The notes beneath the pieces were generated by a model that searched no databases, had not been told where the DNA came from, and saw only the letters and a list, made by a program, of their open reading frames with translations. A stretch of DNA of 63,268 bases from contig CAZSIV010000014.1 in NCBI GenBank assembly GCA_964607135.1, positions 1 through 63,268 of the forward strand, given 5' to 3'. The translations under genes were made by a program, and so were the position numbers. This DNA is from Metaruminococcus_A sp964607135 (GTDB taxonomy: Bacteria; Bacillota; Clostridia; Oscillospirales; Ruminococcaceae). Shown piece after piece: positions 35,920 to 44,506 of the stretch. Numbering within the stretch: position 1 is the first letter of the stretch; the number at the start of each line of letters is the position of its first letter.

Positions 35920-37125
35920 TTAAACCGGATCGGAAGCTGCTTGGCGCCGCTTCATCCACCGGAATGCGAGCAGCCCCGCAATCAGAAGAATGGGGAAAAG
36001 GATTGCGGCGAACAGGCCAATGCGCAGATTGCCCCCAAAAGCGCCCGAAACGAAACCGACGAAGGTCGGCCCGCCGGAGCAGCCGAGGTCCCCCGCCAAT
36101 GCGAGAAAGGCAAACAACGCGGTCCCCCCAGCACGAATCTCCTTTGCGGCAATGCTGAAGGTTCCGGGCCAGAGGATTCCGACCGACAGGCCGCAAAGCC
36201 CGCATCCGACCAACCCGATCTGCGGAACCGGCACCAGTGAAACCAGCAGGTAACTGACCAGGCAGAGAGCGCCGCTGCACAGCATGAAATGCTGCAAATT
36301 TATCTTTTCGCTATATTTTGCATAGAATACGCGTGCGCCGCCCATTAAAACGGCGAAAGCGCAGGGCCCTGCCAGGTCTCCGACTGTTTTCGACACCCCT
36401 AAGCCGGATTCGGCAAAGGTAGAGGCCCATTGGCTGACCGACTGCTCACAGGCGCCGGCGCACATCATGAGCAGGAGCAGGAGCCAGAACGCCTTCATTT
36501 TAACCAGTTTCCGAAGGCCGAGCCCCTCGCTTCCTTCGGTCAATGTCCGCAGGGGAACCCGGGAAAAATAAAGCGCGTTCAGCAGCGGAACCGCTGCCCA
36601 GACGAGGGCGAGGATTTTCCAGCTGCCGATCCCGGCTAGATAAAAGAACAGGGTGCTCATGAGGACGACGAAAACGTGCCCCCAGCAGTAAAAGGAGTGG
36701 AGCAGGCTCATGACTGCTTCCTTCCGTTTGGTAGGGCAGGCATCCACGATTGGGCTGATCAGCACCTCGATCAAACCGCCGCCGATGGCGTAAATCGTCA
36801 CCGCAGCCAAAAGGCCGATGTAAGGGTCGGAGAACCATTCGGGGAAGAGCGTCAGCCCGACTAATCCGGCGGCCGAAAACAGATGCGCGGCGACGATGCA
36901 GACGCGGTATCCGATTTTGTCGACAAATTTGGATGCTAATAGGTCGACCACCAGCTGAATCCCGAAGTTGACAGTGACTAAAAGCGCGATCATGTCGAGC
37001 GAGATGGAATATGTACTCTGAAACGTCAAAAACAAAAGGGGAGCAAAGTTGTTGACGATCGCCTGAACAATATAGCCTAAAAAGCTGGCGTAGACCGTGT
37101 GGTTGAAATTATCCTTGATTTTCAA
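35920..37125 (-). CDS. MFS transporter
   Basis: The 401-residue protein has twelve hydrophobic segments in two halves. The early G-I-Q-L-V-V-D-L-L-A-S-K-F-V-D-K-I-G-Y-R segment is the MFS loop 2-3 motif. The layout resembles fucose/glucose-type sugar MFS proteins (FucP-like), but the substrate cannot be read. The best start is TTG at 37125 behind AAGGAAGGA; an ATG at 37218 would add 31 polar residues and lies within a terminator hairpin. Confidence 0.85.
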   Translation of the reverse strand: MKIKDNFNHTVYASFLGYIVQAIVNNFAPLLFLTFQSTYSISLDMIALLVTVNFGIQLVVDLLASKFVDKIGYRVCIVAAHLFSAAGLVGLTLFPEWFSDPYIGLLAAVTIYAIGGGLIEVLISPIVDACPTKRKEAVMSLLHSFYCWGHVFVVLMSTLFFYLAGIGSWKILALVWAAVPLLNALYFSRVPLRTLTEGSEGLGLRKLVKMKAFWLLLLLMMCAGACEQSVSQWASTFAESGLGVSKTVGDLAGPCAFAVLMGGARVFYAKYSEKINLQHFMLCSGALCLVSYLLVSLVPVPQIGLVGCGLCGLSVGILWPGTFSIAAKEIRAGGTALFAFLALAGDLGCSGGPTFVGFVSGAFGGNLRIGLFAAILFPILLIAGLLAFRWMKRRQAASDPV

Positions 37126-37183
37126 GACGAATCCTTCCTTTATGTCTCGATCTTTTAGAGAAGAAATAACGATTCCCTCAATG

Positions 37184-37213
37184 AAAAAATGCCGCCCCAA
37201 ACGGAGCGGCATT
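37184..37213 (-). terminator. terminator after the tocopherol-cyclase-like gene
   Basis: On the minus strand, AATGCCGC...GCGGCATT with inner pairs is followed by a T6 run (37189-37184). Confidence 0.8.
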
Positions 37214-37266
37214 CCCAAAAACCTTCTCCTGATTTTAAAATATCACAGTTTTCACAGGATACGTCT

Positions 37267-38199
37267 TCACTTTACCATAGAACGAATTCCCGCGTCAAGA
37301 GTATTTTCCTCTTTCGCCGTCGACCAGTCGGATTCGAAGCTTGCGGAAGCGTCGGTCAGCTCAAAAATCAGCCGCCCTTTGCGATAAATTCGGTACCGGA
37401 CGGTACAGGCCGCGCTTTCGTGGATGGTGCGGGCCATCTTTCCCCCAAGCGGTGCGAAGAGCGGCTGCGGATTCCCCTTTAACGGCGTTACGGTCAGGGT
37501 AATTTCCCCCTGCCTGACTGCGGCGAAATCGCTGCGGACTTCCAGAATTTTTAATCCCAGATAGGTGGCGAGGCGATATTCACGCCCGTCTAGGCTGATC
37601 CCGCCGATACAGCCGTTGAAGCGGAGGGAACCGAGCGGGATTTCTGCAATCGAAAGCATGATGCAGTTTTTGTTCCAGCTGCACTGCGTCCAGAGATACT
37701 GTGCGGGAAAGGAGATGCCGCGGTCTCCTTCGGCATAGCCGGTTCCATCCCGGAAACAGTAGGTTTTTCCGTTTAGGTCGATCCTGCCATCAACCCGGTG
37801 ACGATAACTGAAAACGCTGTGACGGCACTGGAGAAGGGGAACGGCGCAGAAAGGCCCCATCATATCGTATTTTGGCCGGGTGAATAACCCATACCGAAGC
37901 GTTCCTTTTAAAGCCAGATCATCACGGTTCAAGTCGAGACGGCAGCCCCTGGGGGAAAAGATATTGTTTTCGATGCGGATATAAGAGCGCCTGGGATCGG
38001 CAAAAAAACGATCTTGCGGAAACTGTAAACGATATGCCTTTTCCCGGGTAATCATCTGGAGGGAAGCGCAGCATCCTCCCTCCGCATCCCGGTGGACTGA
38101 GGGGATCAGGGCGAGGGTGTCCTCTCCGTTTTGCTGTTTCAAATACCACCCCTCAAAATACGGGGGCCGGTTGTCAGCCTTGTTCAGTAAAGTTCTCAT
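37267..38199 (-). CDS. tocopherol cyclase-like family protein
   Basis: The 310-residue protein begins with P-P-Y-F-E-G-W-Y-L-K, the hallmark of the tocopherol cyclase-like/CrtC-like beta-barrel family, and has a W-T-Q-C-S-W-N-K-N segment. In plants these proteins bind or cyclise prenyl-quinols; an anaerobic Firmicute is not expected to make tocopherol, so the true substrate is unknown, perhaps a lipid. AGGAGG precedes the ATG. Its start overlaps the end of the FAD/Rieske gene by 26 nt, so the two are co-translated. Confidence 0.75.
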   Translation of the reverse strand: MRTLLNKADNRPPYFEGWYLKQQNGEDTLALIPSVHRDAEGGCCASLQMITREKAYRLQFPQDRFFADPRRSYIRIENNIFSPRGCRLDLNRDDLALKGTLRYGLFTRPKYDMMGPFCAVPLLQCRHSVFSYRHRVDGRIDLNGKTYCFRDGTGYAEGDRGISFPAQYLWTQCSWNKNCIMLSIAEIPLGSLRFNGCIGGISLDGREYRLATYLGLKILEVRSDFAAVRQGEITLTVTPLKGNPQPLFAPLGGKMARTIHESAACTVRYRIYRKGRLIFELTDASASFESDWSTAKEENTLDAGIRSMVK

Positions 38200-39634
38200 C
38201 TTCCAAATCCTCCTGCGCCGGGTTGTCCAGGCGCTTTCCCCTGTAGTCGAACCGCGAGCCGTGGCAGGGGCAGTCCCAGCTTTTTTCGTCCGGATTCCAT
38301 TCGAGCTGGCAGCCCAGGTGCGGGCACTGGATGGAGACCGTATAGACGCGGCCGCCCTTTTCTTTGTAGACGCCCACCTTTTCTCCGTTTACCTCTAAAA
38401 TACCCCCGTGCCCTTCCGGCATTGCATCCAGTTCAGCGCGCGGCGGTTCAAAAGCACTGCGGGAGAGGCCGCGCGCTGCGTGCATCCCTTCCTGCAAAAA
38501 GGTTTTCGCTGAGGCGCCAGGCGTAAACCGCTGGGGGGAGAAAACCTCAGCGAAGGGATTGCACCGCCCGAGGATCTGGCCGGCAATTAGGTCGGCCGCT
38601 ACCATGGAGGAGGTCATCCCCCATTTTTGAAAGCCGGTTGCCACATACCAGCTGGGCATCGATTCGGAAAACTGCCCGATATAGGGAACGCTGTCCAGCG
38701 TCATGCAGTCCTGCGCAGACCAGCAGGCAGTTTCGTAGCAGTCCGGCCACAGCTCCTTTGCTTTTTCCCGTAGCCTCCTGTATTTTCCGCCCGCCCGGTT
38801 TTCGCCGGTGCGGTGCGTCCCTCCGCCGAAAAGAAGATGGTCTCCCGCATTGCGGAGCGACCAGCCGTCGTTTTGGTCGATTCCCAGATACATCCCGTTG
38901 AGCTGCATGGCGTTTTTCAGCGCCAGGACGTAGCTGCGCTCCTGATGCATCCGCAAAAAATAATAGCCGGGGATATTTGGAAACGGGTAATGAACAGCAA
39001 AGACGACGGCCTGCGCGGTGACAGTCCCCCTTACGGTTCGGACAGTATTGCCTTCGACCGACAATACCTTGGTCTCTTCACAGAGTTCGACCCCTTTGGA
39101 AATCCCTTTCAGGAATTCGAGCGGATGAAACTGCGCCTGGTTTTCAAACCGGACAGCCCCTTTGACAGAAAAAGGAAGCTCCGTTTCATTGGTATAGGAG
39201 GCCTGGATGCCAAACCGAGCCGCCGTTTCCGCTTCCCGGAGCAGGGGCTCCTCTTCTGCCAGGGAGTAGAGGAAGGCCGGCTTCATTTCAAAGCCGCAGT
39301 CAATTCCCTCAGAGGAGATGATCTCCTGATAGTCCTGAATTGCCTTCTGATTGGCTCCGGCATACTGCCCGGCGAGCTCGTCCCCCAGTGTTTCGGCGAG
39401 CTTGTGATAGATCAGCCCGTGTTGGGAAGTGATCTTCGCTGTCGTATTCTGCGTCTGCCCGCTCGCCATCCGGCGTTCTTCCAGAACGAGAGCCTGCACT
39501 CCATTCTGTTTGAGACGGAAGGCAGTCAGGATTCCCGCCATCCCTCCGCCTATAATGACAACTTCTGTTTTTCGGTCTCCCTCTAACGGGGAGCGATGCG
39601 GAAGCTCTACTGTTTTGCTCCAAAGCGATTCCAT
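38174..39634 (-). CDS. FAD-dependent oxidoreductase with C-terminal Rieske domain
   Basis: The 486-residue protein has an N-terminal DAO-type FAD domain (dinucleotide motif V-V-I-I-G-G-G-M-A-G near residue 28) and a C-terminal Rieske [2Fe-2S] domain with C-P-H-L-G-C and C-P-C-H-G-S-R-F (about residues 436-458). Such fusions are common in Firmicutes; substrates are generally unknown. GAGGTGA points to the ATG at 39634. It forms an overlapping two-gene unit with the tocopherol-cyclase-like gene. Confidence 0.9.
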   Translation of the reverse strand: MESLWSKTVELPHRSPLEGDRKTEVVIIGGGMAGILTAFRLKQNGVQALVLEERRMASGQTQNTTAKITSQHGLIYHKLAETLGDELAGQYAGANQKAIQDYQEIISSEGIDCGFEMKPAFLYSLAEEEPLLREAETAARFGIQASYTNETELPFSVKGAVRFENQAQFHPLEFLKGISKGVELCEETKVLSVEGNTVRTVRGTVTAQAVVFAVHYPFPNIPGYYFLRMHQERSYVLALKNAMQLNGMYLGIDQNDGWSLRNAGDHLLFGGGTHRTGENRAGGKYRRLREKAKELWPDCYETACWSAQDCMTLDSVPYIGQFSESMPSWYVATGFQKWGMTSSMVAADLIAGQILGRCNPFAEVFSPQRFTPGASAKTFLQEGMHAARGLSRSAFEPPRAELDAMPEGHGGILEVNGEKVGVYKEKGGRVYTVSIQCPHLGCQLEWNPDEKSWDCPCHGSRFDYRGKRLDNPAQEDLEDENFTEQG

Positions 39635-39910
39635 ACCGTTCACCTCTTGTATTAGGATGGACAGAAATAGAGCTTTTAGTCTTTTAAAATGCGAAACAAA
39701 TTGATCGGTGCCAGTAAGAGGAAAATCCCCCGAAGATGAGAGATGATCTTTTCCCAGTAAACACAAAATCAAATGTTTAAAAAAGGGATAGCGGAATTTT
39801 CAGAATTATGTTATGGTAATAAAAGAATGACCGAGACAGAGAGATGCTGCTTTTCAAACGCTTTCTCCCCAATGCGGTCCATTTCAAAACAACTGAAAGA
39901 GGGAATCATG

Positions 39911-40273
39911 ATGACTTCACGCTATCTTCATACGAATTTCAATGTTTTCGACCTGGAAAAAAGCCTTGCTTTTTACAAAGAAGCCCTTGGACTGTCGGAG
40001 GTTCGGCGGGTAGACGGGCCGGAGGGTTCTTTTATCATTGTGTTTTTAAGCGACGGCCAGACGGACGCTCAGCTCGAGCTCACCTGGCTACGCGATCGGG
40101 AGACCCCGTATAACCTGGGAGATAAGGAATTCCACATCTGTTACCGGGTGCCAGATAAAAAAGCAGCCCACTCCCTGCACGAGAAAATGGGCTGCATCTG
40201 CTATGAAAACCGAGAGATGGATCTCTATTTCATCGAAGACCCGGACGGCTACTGGATCGAGATCATCGACTAG
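39911..40273 (+). CDS. VOC family protein, glyoxalase I-like
   Basis: The 120-residue protein has two beta-alpha-beta-beta-beta modules of the vicinal oxygen chelate fold. H-T-N-F-N-V-F-D-L-E-K-S-L-A-F-Y and the terminal F-I-E-D-P-D-G-Y-W-I-E-I are typical of lactoylglutathione lyase-like proteins, with potential metal ligands His (start), Glu (L-E-L-T), His (F-H-I-C) and Glu (I-E-I). GAGGG favours the ATG at 39911 over 39908. The role is probably aldehyde detoxification; not proven. Confidence 0.8.
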   Translation: MTSRYLHTNFNVFDLEKSLAFYKEALGLSEVRRVDGPEGSFIIVFLSDGQTDAQLELTWLRDRETPYNLGDKEFHICYRVPDKKAAHSLHEKMGCICYENREMDLYFIEDPDGYWIEIID

Positions 40274-40439
40274 ATAAAACATCGGGGCGCCCGTGGCAGG
40301 GCCGGGCCGGGAATAGTGCCGGTGTCCCGCAAGGCGCGTTCATCCACTGATAAAACGTGTCCCGCAGGACTGAAATCTAGAGACCGACAAAATCTTGGTG
40401 TGCGAAATGTGGAGGCACGCAGCCTATTTCGTCCGGTCG

Positions 40440-41126
40440 CTAAAAGGAAAACGACTGCCCAGGGGCGGCGATTTCGATGATCTTTGGCGAATAATCCGCC
40501 GCCTGCGGGTCGCTTTTCAGCCGGTTGACGACGCTGTAATCATCCCATAGGTGGATCGGAAAGATGGCCTTGGGCCGCGCCGTCCGCGCAAAAAGGTCGA
40601 GGCCGTAAAGGTAAGCATCTTCCAGGCGGGGGTCGAGCGGGACAAAGGCGAAGTCGACCTCGATCCCTTTCAGCTTTTCCATTTCACGGCGGTAATCCCG
40701 TTCCATTTTGAGGTTGTAGTCCCGGCTTTCTCCGTTCCAGTGCCACCAGTTGAGGTCTCCCGCGTGATAGATTGTCAGCCCGTCGGCCTTTACCAGAAAG
40801 GCAACGCCTTCGTCGGTGGAGCCGAGAGTCTGGACCGTCATCCCTTCCAGGGAAAGGGTTTCGTCGGGACGAATCGAAAAATCCCCTTTTTCAGCCGTGA
40901 TGTCATAGGACAGGATCAGTCGAAGACCGGGGTTTTTCTTTTTCCAGGAAAAGACCGCAGGATGAAAGTGATCCCCATGGCGGTGTGAAACAAAAACCGC
41001 AGAATGGGGCTCAAAAACAGGGCGGTCATATTCTGCGGGGGTTCCGTCGTAGTCAAAGACAAAAAAGTGGTTTGGAGTTTTAACTGAAACCCCGCTGTGG
41101 TGCAGGTATTGAATCTCTGTCGGCAT
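40440..41126 (-). CDS. MBL fold metallo-hydrolase
   Basis: The 228-residue protein belongs to the metallo-beta-lactamase superfamily. The zinc motif is H-R-H-G-D-H (residues about 48-53), with further candidate ligands in Y-H-A-G-D and I-P-I-H. It resembles the UlaG/RNase Z-like group of small hydrolases. The substrate is unknown. The 166-bp gap to the VOC gene is GC-rich, with repeated GTGTCCCGCA words, and holds no gene. Confidence 0.85.
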   Translation of the reverse strand: MPTEIQYLHHSGVSVKTPNHFFVFDYDGTPAEYDRPVFEPHSAVFVSHRHGDHFHPAVFSWKKKNPGLRLILSYDITAEKGDFSIRPDETLSLEGMTVQTLGSTDEGVAFLVKADGLTIYHAGDLNWWHWNGESRDYNLKMERDYRREMEKLKGIEVDFAFVPLDPRLEDAYLYGLDLFARTARPKAIFPIHLWDDYSVVNRLKSDPQAADYSPKIIEIAAPGQSFSF

Positions 41127-41196
41127 TTTTTTGACTCCTTCCTGAAAAGGCGACTTGTCGGGGATTACTAAATCACTGGCACGGTATACGGACGAT

Positions 41197-41652
41197 TTAT
41201 TCTAAATCGGAGTATTTTAAGGACGGCAGGATATACGCGTATCCTTCATGGGTTGTCGTAAAAAACAACAGATTGTGGCCGCTGTCGAGAAACGCAATGT
41301 CATCCTGCCCGAATTCCGTTTCCTCGACGAGATCACATCCCCAGGAATCGCGCCGGTTGAAGAAAAAAGAGGGGAAGCGCTTTAAAAATTTAAAAAAGCG
41401 TCTGTCTGCCTGATAGGTGTACTGTACCGCCGGCTTTCCTTTCGTCACCGTGCCGGGCCATCTGCTGACCCTTTTCTTTTCCAGAAGCTTCATGCAGGAA
41501 GACGCCTGGCTTACGGTTTCGTCAGCCGTGTCGCCACCGTCGATCTGAATCAAAAGGATCACTGTGGTTTTATCTTCCAGCCGGTCTAACAAAGCGAGAT
41601 ATTGTTCGTGATCCGTCAGCTGGATGGGAACGGTTTTTTCCTCCTGATACAT
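41197..41652 (-). CDS. hypothetical protein, 151 residues
   Basis: I do not recognise this protein. It has no signal peptide or membrane segment. It starts with charged residues, has a hydrophobic strand (T-T-V-I-L-L-I-Q-I-D-G-G-D) and an aromatic/basic stretch (R-R-F-F-K-F-L-K-R-F-P-S-F-F-F) and ends with a strand-rich region. It lies 70 nt upstream of the MBL gene on the same strand. The coding sense is supported by length and by the lack of a competing frame. Confidence 0.6.
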   Translation of the reverse strand: MYQEEKTVPIQLTDHEQYLALLDRLEDKTTVILLIQIDGGDTADETVSQASSCMKLLEKKRVSRWPGTVTKGKPAVQYTYQADRRFFKFLKRFPSFFFNRRDSWGCDLVEETEFGQDDIAFLDSGHNLLFFTTTHEGYAYILPSLKYSDLE

Positions 41653-41840
41653 TCTTTCCTCCGTCGATTTTTCACCAATGTCAATGTCGGGAATAGCGAT
41701 AGATTATCCTATCCTGTTCGTTTATCATAGCATAACGCCGGAGGAAACACAAACGGTTCCTCCGGCATTCTATTGAAGCATGTTAAAATTTAACGGTGTT
41801 TTTTAAAGGAGAGACTGGTTCGGCGCGCCTGCGTTCATGG

Positions 41841-42266
41841 CTATTCCAGCTCGATTCTTCTGGACGGCGGCTGCGGAGAGCCCTCTTTTTTGGGCAGCTT
41901 TAAAGTTAAAAGCCCATTTTCATAAGCTGCCTTGATTTTGGATTCGTCGACGCCGCTCAAGTCGAAGCTTCTAGTAAAGGAACCGTACCGGCGCTCGCGC
42001 CGCAGGTACTGCCCTTCGCCCTTTTGCTCGTTTTCCTCTTTGTGTGAGGCATGTACCGTCAGGTATCCGTCCTTTACGTCGATGCGGATGTCCTTCTTTT
42101 CAAATCCGGGCAGTTCAGCCTCCACGACGTACTGGTCTTTCTGATCCAGCACGTCGGTTCGAAACGCTCCAAACGCACCCCCAAATCCATTCCAAAAATC
42201 CTTTTCCATCGATTCCAGAGAGCGGATCCAGTTGTCCCGATGGCCGAACGGCATTAAGTCAAACAT
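41841..42266 (-). CDS. Hsp20/alpha-crystallin family small heat shock protein
   Basis: The 141-residue chaperone has the alpha-crystallin domain (about residues 38-130): A-E-L-P-G-F-E-K-K-D-I at its start and the closing Y-E-N-G-L-L-T-L-K-L-P motif, with a final R-I-E-L-E. It holds unfolding proteins in soluble form without ATP. AGGAGG precedes the ATG. No CIRCE element was found upstream. Confidence 0.94.
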   Translation of the reverse strand: MFDLMPFGHRDNWIRSLESMEKDFWNGFGGAFGAFRTDVLDQKDQYVVEAELPGFEKKDIRIDVKDGYLTVHASHKEENEQKGEGQYLRRERRYGSFTRSFDLSGVDESKIKAAYENGLLTLKLPKKEGSPQPPSRRIELE

Positions 42267-42463
42267 AAAGTTTCCTCCTGTATATCAAGATTTGCCTGAG
42301 ATTTCTGTCGATTCCCTGCATCCGCAGAGGTGTCTCAACGTTGTTTTTATTCTGCCCAGCCCTTCCAGCGATATGCCGCGTGGGTTCGGACAGAGGGAAA
42401 CCAAAAAATTCCGGTTCGTTTTAGCAATAATCTGTCATATTTTTGTCTGTTTTCTAAATCCTA

Positions 42464-42491
42464 TTGCGCCGGAAAATAGATTCGTTATAAT
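42464..42491 (+). promoter_or_regulatory. SigmaA promoter for the ThuA-rhaA operon
   Basis: TTGCGC (42464-42469), a 16-nt spacer and TATAAT (42486-42491). About 190 nt of leader follows. The rest of the 414-bp gap to the Hsp20 gene holds no gene. Confidence 0.55.
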
Positions 42492-42680
42492 AAGAGGTAT
42501 GGGCCGATTCTGGCCGGAAAAATAGTCCGTTGATTTCGGCCCCTTTTCTATCATATTCTCTCGAAAACGATTGCGTAACCGCGGCGAGGGCTTACCGTTT
42601 GGAAAAAGCCGCATAGGGAGTGAAAAGAGGCGGGCGTATTAAAATTCATCTGATTTTCAAGCATATAAGGAGGAACAATC

Positions 42681-43346
42681 GTGGAAAAAAATCCGTTAAA
42701 AGTTGCAGTCGTAGTCGGCCACCACTCTTATGAGGTACAGCCCTTTCAGGAGCTGTTCGAAGCCATTCCCGAAATTCATTGCTATGTCCAGCATCTGGAG
42801 CAGTTCACCAGCAGCTCGAAAGAGGTGCGGGAAAGCTACGATGCCGTCGTCTTTTACACCATGTGGCTGGATACCCCGGTCAATGACGGCCCCTGGTATG
42901 AGGGAGCGGCGCTGGATGCGCTCAGCGAGCTCGGTGAGACGGGGCAGGGGATTTTCATGCTTCACCACTCGATTTTGGCGTTCCAGGACTGGCCGCTGTG
43001 GAAAGAAATCACGGGGCTCGATCCTAAGCGGTACCGCGACTATCATCTCGACGAAACGATGGATTTCCACATCGAAGCGCCCGATCATCCGATTATGGCG
43101 GGAATCCCGGATTTCACCATGGTGGATGAAGCGTATGAGTCGGACGGCGTAGCAGGGCTGCCTGGCATAGAGGTTTTGATGACGACTGGTCACCCGAACA
43201 ATATTCCGACCGTCGCCTGGACAAAGGAGTATAAGAAATCCAGGGTGTTCTGCTACCAGTCCGGGCACTGCAACACTTCCTATTCCAACGAGCATTTTCG
43301 GGAGATTGTCCGCCGCGGAATCCTTTGGACGGCCGGAAAAATCTAA
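42681..43346 (+). CDS. ThuA domain-containing protein
   Basis: The 221-residue protein has the class I glutamine amidotransferase-like ThuA fold: V-V-V-G-H-H-S-Y-E at the start, G-Q-G-I-F-M-L-H-H-S near residue 95 and a final G-R-V-F-C-Y/S-G-H pattern (S-R-V-F-C-Y-Q-S-G-H). ThuA proteins accompany sugar-catabolism genes, often with Gfo/Idh/MocA oxidoreductases as here; the biochemical role is not settled. GTG start behind AGGAGG. Confidence 0.85.
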   Translation: MEKNPLKVAVVVGHHSYEVQPFQELFEAIPEIHCYVQHLEQFTSSSKEVRESYDAVVFYTMWLDTPVNDGPWYEGAALDALSELGETGQGIFMLHHSILAFQDWPLWKEITGLDPKRYRDYHLDETMDFHIEAPDHPIMAGIPDFTMVDEAYESDGVAGLPGIEVLMTTGHPNNIPTVAWTKEYKKSRVFCYQSGHCNTSYSNEHFREIVRRGILWTAGKI

Positions 43347-43388
43347 ATGGGATATGCCGCGGTATAAAATAAAGAAAGAGGAATGATG

Positions 43389-44474
43389 ATGCCATATAAA
43401 GCAATTCTTGTGGGAACCGGAACCTGGGGGGAATGGTGGTGCGAGCACTTCCTGCCGCCGAATATCCAGGACGGGACGGTAGAAGTCGTCGCGGCGGTTG
43501 ACCGCAACCCGGACGCATTGGGGTGCGCGAAAAGGTACCTGCATTTGACGGATGAGCAATGCTATACCGACGCGGAGACCGCTTTTAAAGAAAACAAGGC
43601 GGATTTCTGCATCAATGTGGTGACGCCGGCCCATCACGAGGAGATTGTCGACCTCGCAATCAAGTACCATCTCCATATCCTCTCCGAGAAACCGATTGCC
43701 GACACGCTGGAGGGATCGATTCGGATCGCGGAAAAGGTCAAACGCGCCGGGCTCAAAATGGGGGTGACCATGAGCCACCGTTATGACCAGGATAAAACGT
43801 CCCTCCGCGGCCAGCTTGACAGCGGACGCTGGGGAACGTTGGACTACCTGGTCACCCGCTTTACCTGCGACTGCCGTAAATACGGAAGCTGGGGGGAATT
43901 CCGCCACGAAATCGCCAACCCGCTGATGTTGGAGGGGGCGGTGCATCACCTCGATATTCTTGCTGATTTAGCCGGCGCGCGGTGCGAAACGATTTACGCC
44001 CAAACCTGGTGTCCTTCTTGGGGGGAGTTCAAGGGGGACTGCAACGCGCTCGTGACGATGACCTTTGAAAATGGGGTCAAGGCTGTTTATGAGGGGGCGA
44101 AGACCAACGCTGTCACCCTCAACTGGTGGAGCCATGAATATTTCCGGGCGGAGTGCGAAAACGCAACGCTGATCCTGAATCAGCGGAAGCTCGAAGCCTT
44201 CCCCTACAACCCGGAAACCACCCTGGCAGAGGGGACGGAAGGGCAGGGAGTTCCGATCCCGCTTCTCCAGCAGAAAAAGTGGGCCAATACCTGGTTGATC
44301 GAAAAATTTGTCCGCTGGCTGGACGGTGGGAAAAAGATGGAGACAAACGTCGAGGATAACCTGCAGTCGGTCGCCCATATTTTTTCGGCAATCGAAAGCG
44401 CCCGCACCGGTCAGGCTGTCCGGGTTCAGGATTTCTTAAATCAGACACGGGAGCGTGTGCTTCGGGAGATGTAA
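43389..44474 (+). CDS. Gfo/Idh/MocA family oxidoreductase
   Basis: The protein (361 residues) has an N-terminal Rossmann domain (V-G-T-G-T-W-G-E near residue 8), the E-K-P-I-A-D motif near residue 100 with its catalytic Lys, and a C-terminal alpha/beta domain with a likely catalytic His in the G-A-V-H-H-L-D segment. It should oxidise or reduce a sugar or cyclitol with NAD(P). Three tandem ATGs occur; AAAGAGGA best fits the one at 43389. It is the middle gene of a sugar operon. Confidence 0.9.
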   Translation: MPYKAILVGTGTWGEWWCEHFLPPNIQDGTVEVVAAVDRNPDALGCAKRYLHLTDEQCYTDAETAFKENKADFCINVVTPAHHEEIVDLAIKYHLHILSEKPIADTLEGSIRIAEKVKRAGLKMGVTMSHRYDQDKTSLRGQLDSGRWGTLDYLVTRFTCDCRKYGSWGEFRHEIANPLMLEGAVHHLDILADLAGARCETIYAQTWCPSWGEFKGDCNALVTMTFENGVKAVYEGAKTNAVTLNWWSHEYFRAECENATLILNQRKLEAFPYNPETTLAEGTEGQGVPIPLLQQKKWANTWLIEKFVRWLDGGKKMETNVEDNLQSVAHIFSAIESARTGQAVRVQDFLNQTRERVLREM

Positions 44475-44506
44475 TCGACCACCGGGATGAAAGGGAGGCA
44501 GCTGAT

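Noticed and set aside
42696..43949. 417-codon minus-strand open frame
   Set aside because: It spans the antisense of two well-recognised genes (ThuA and Gfo/Idh/MocA).
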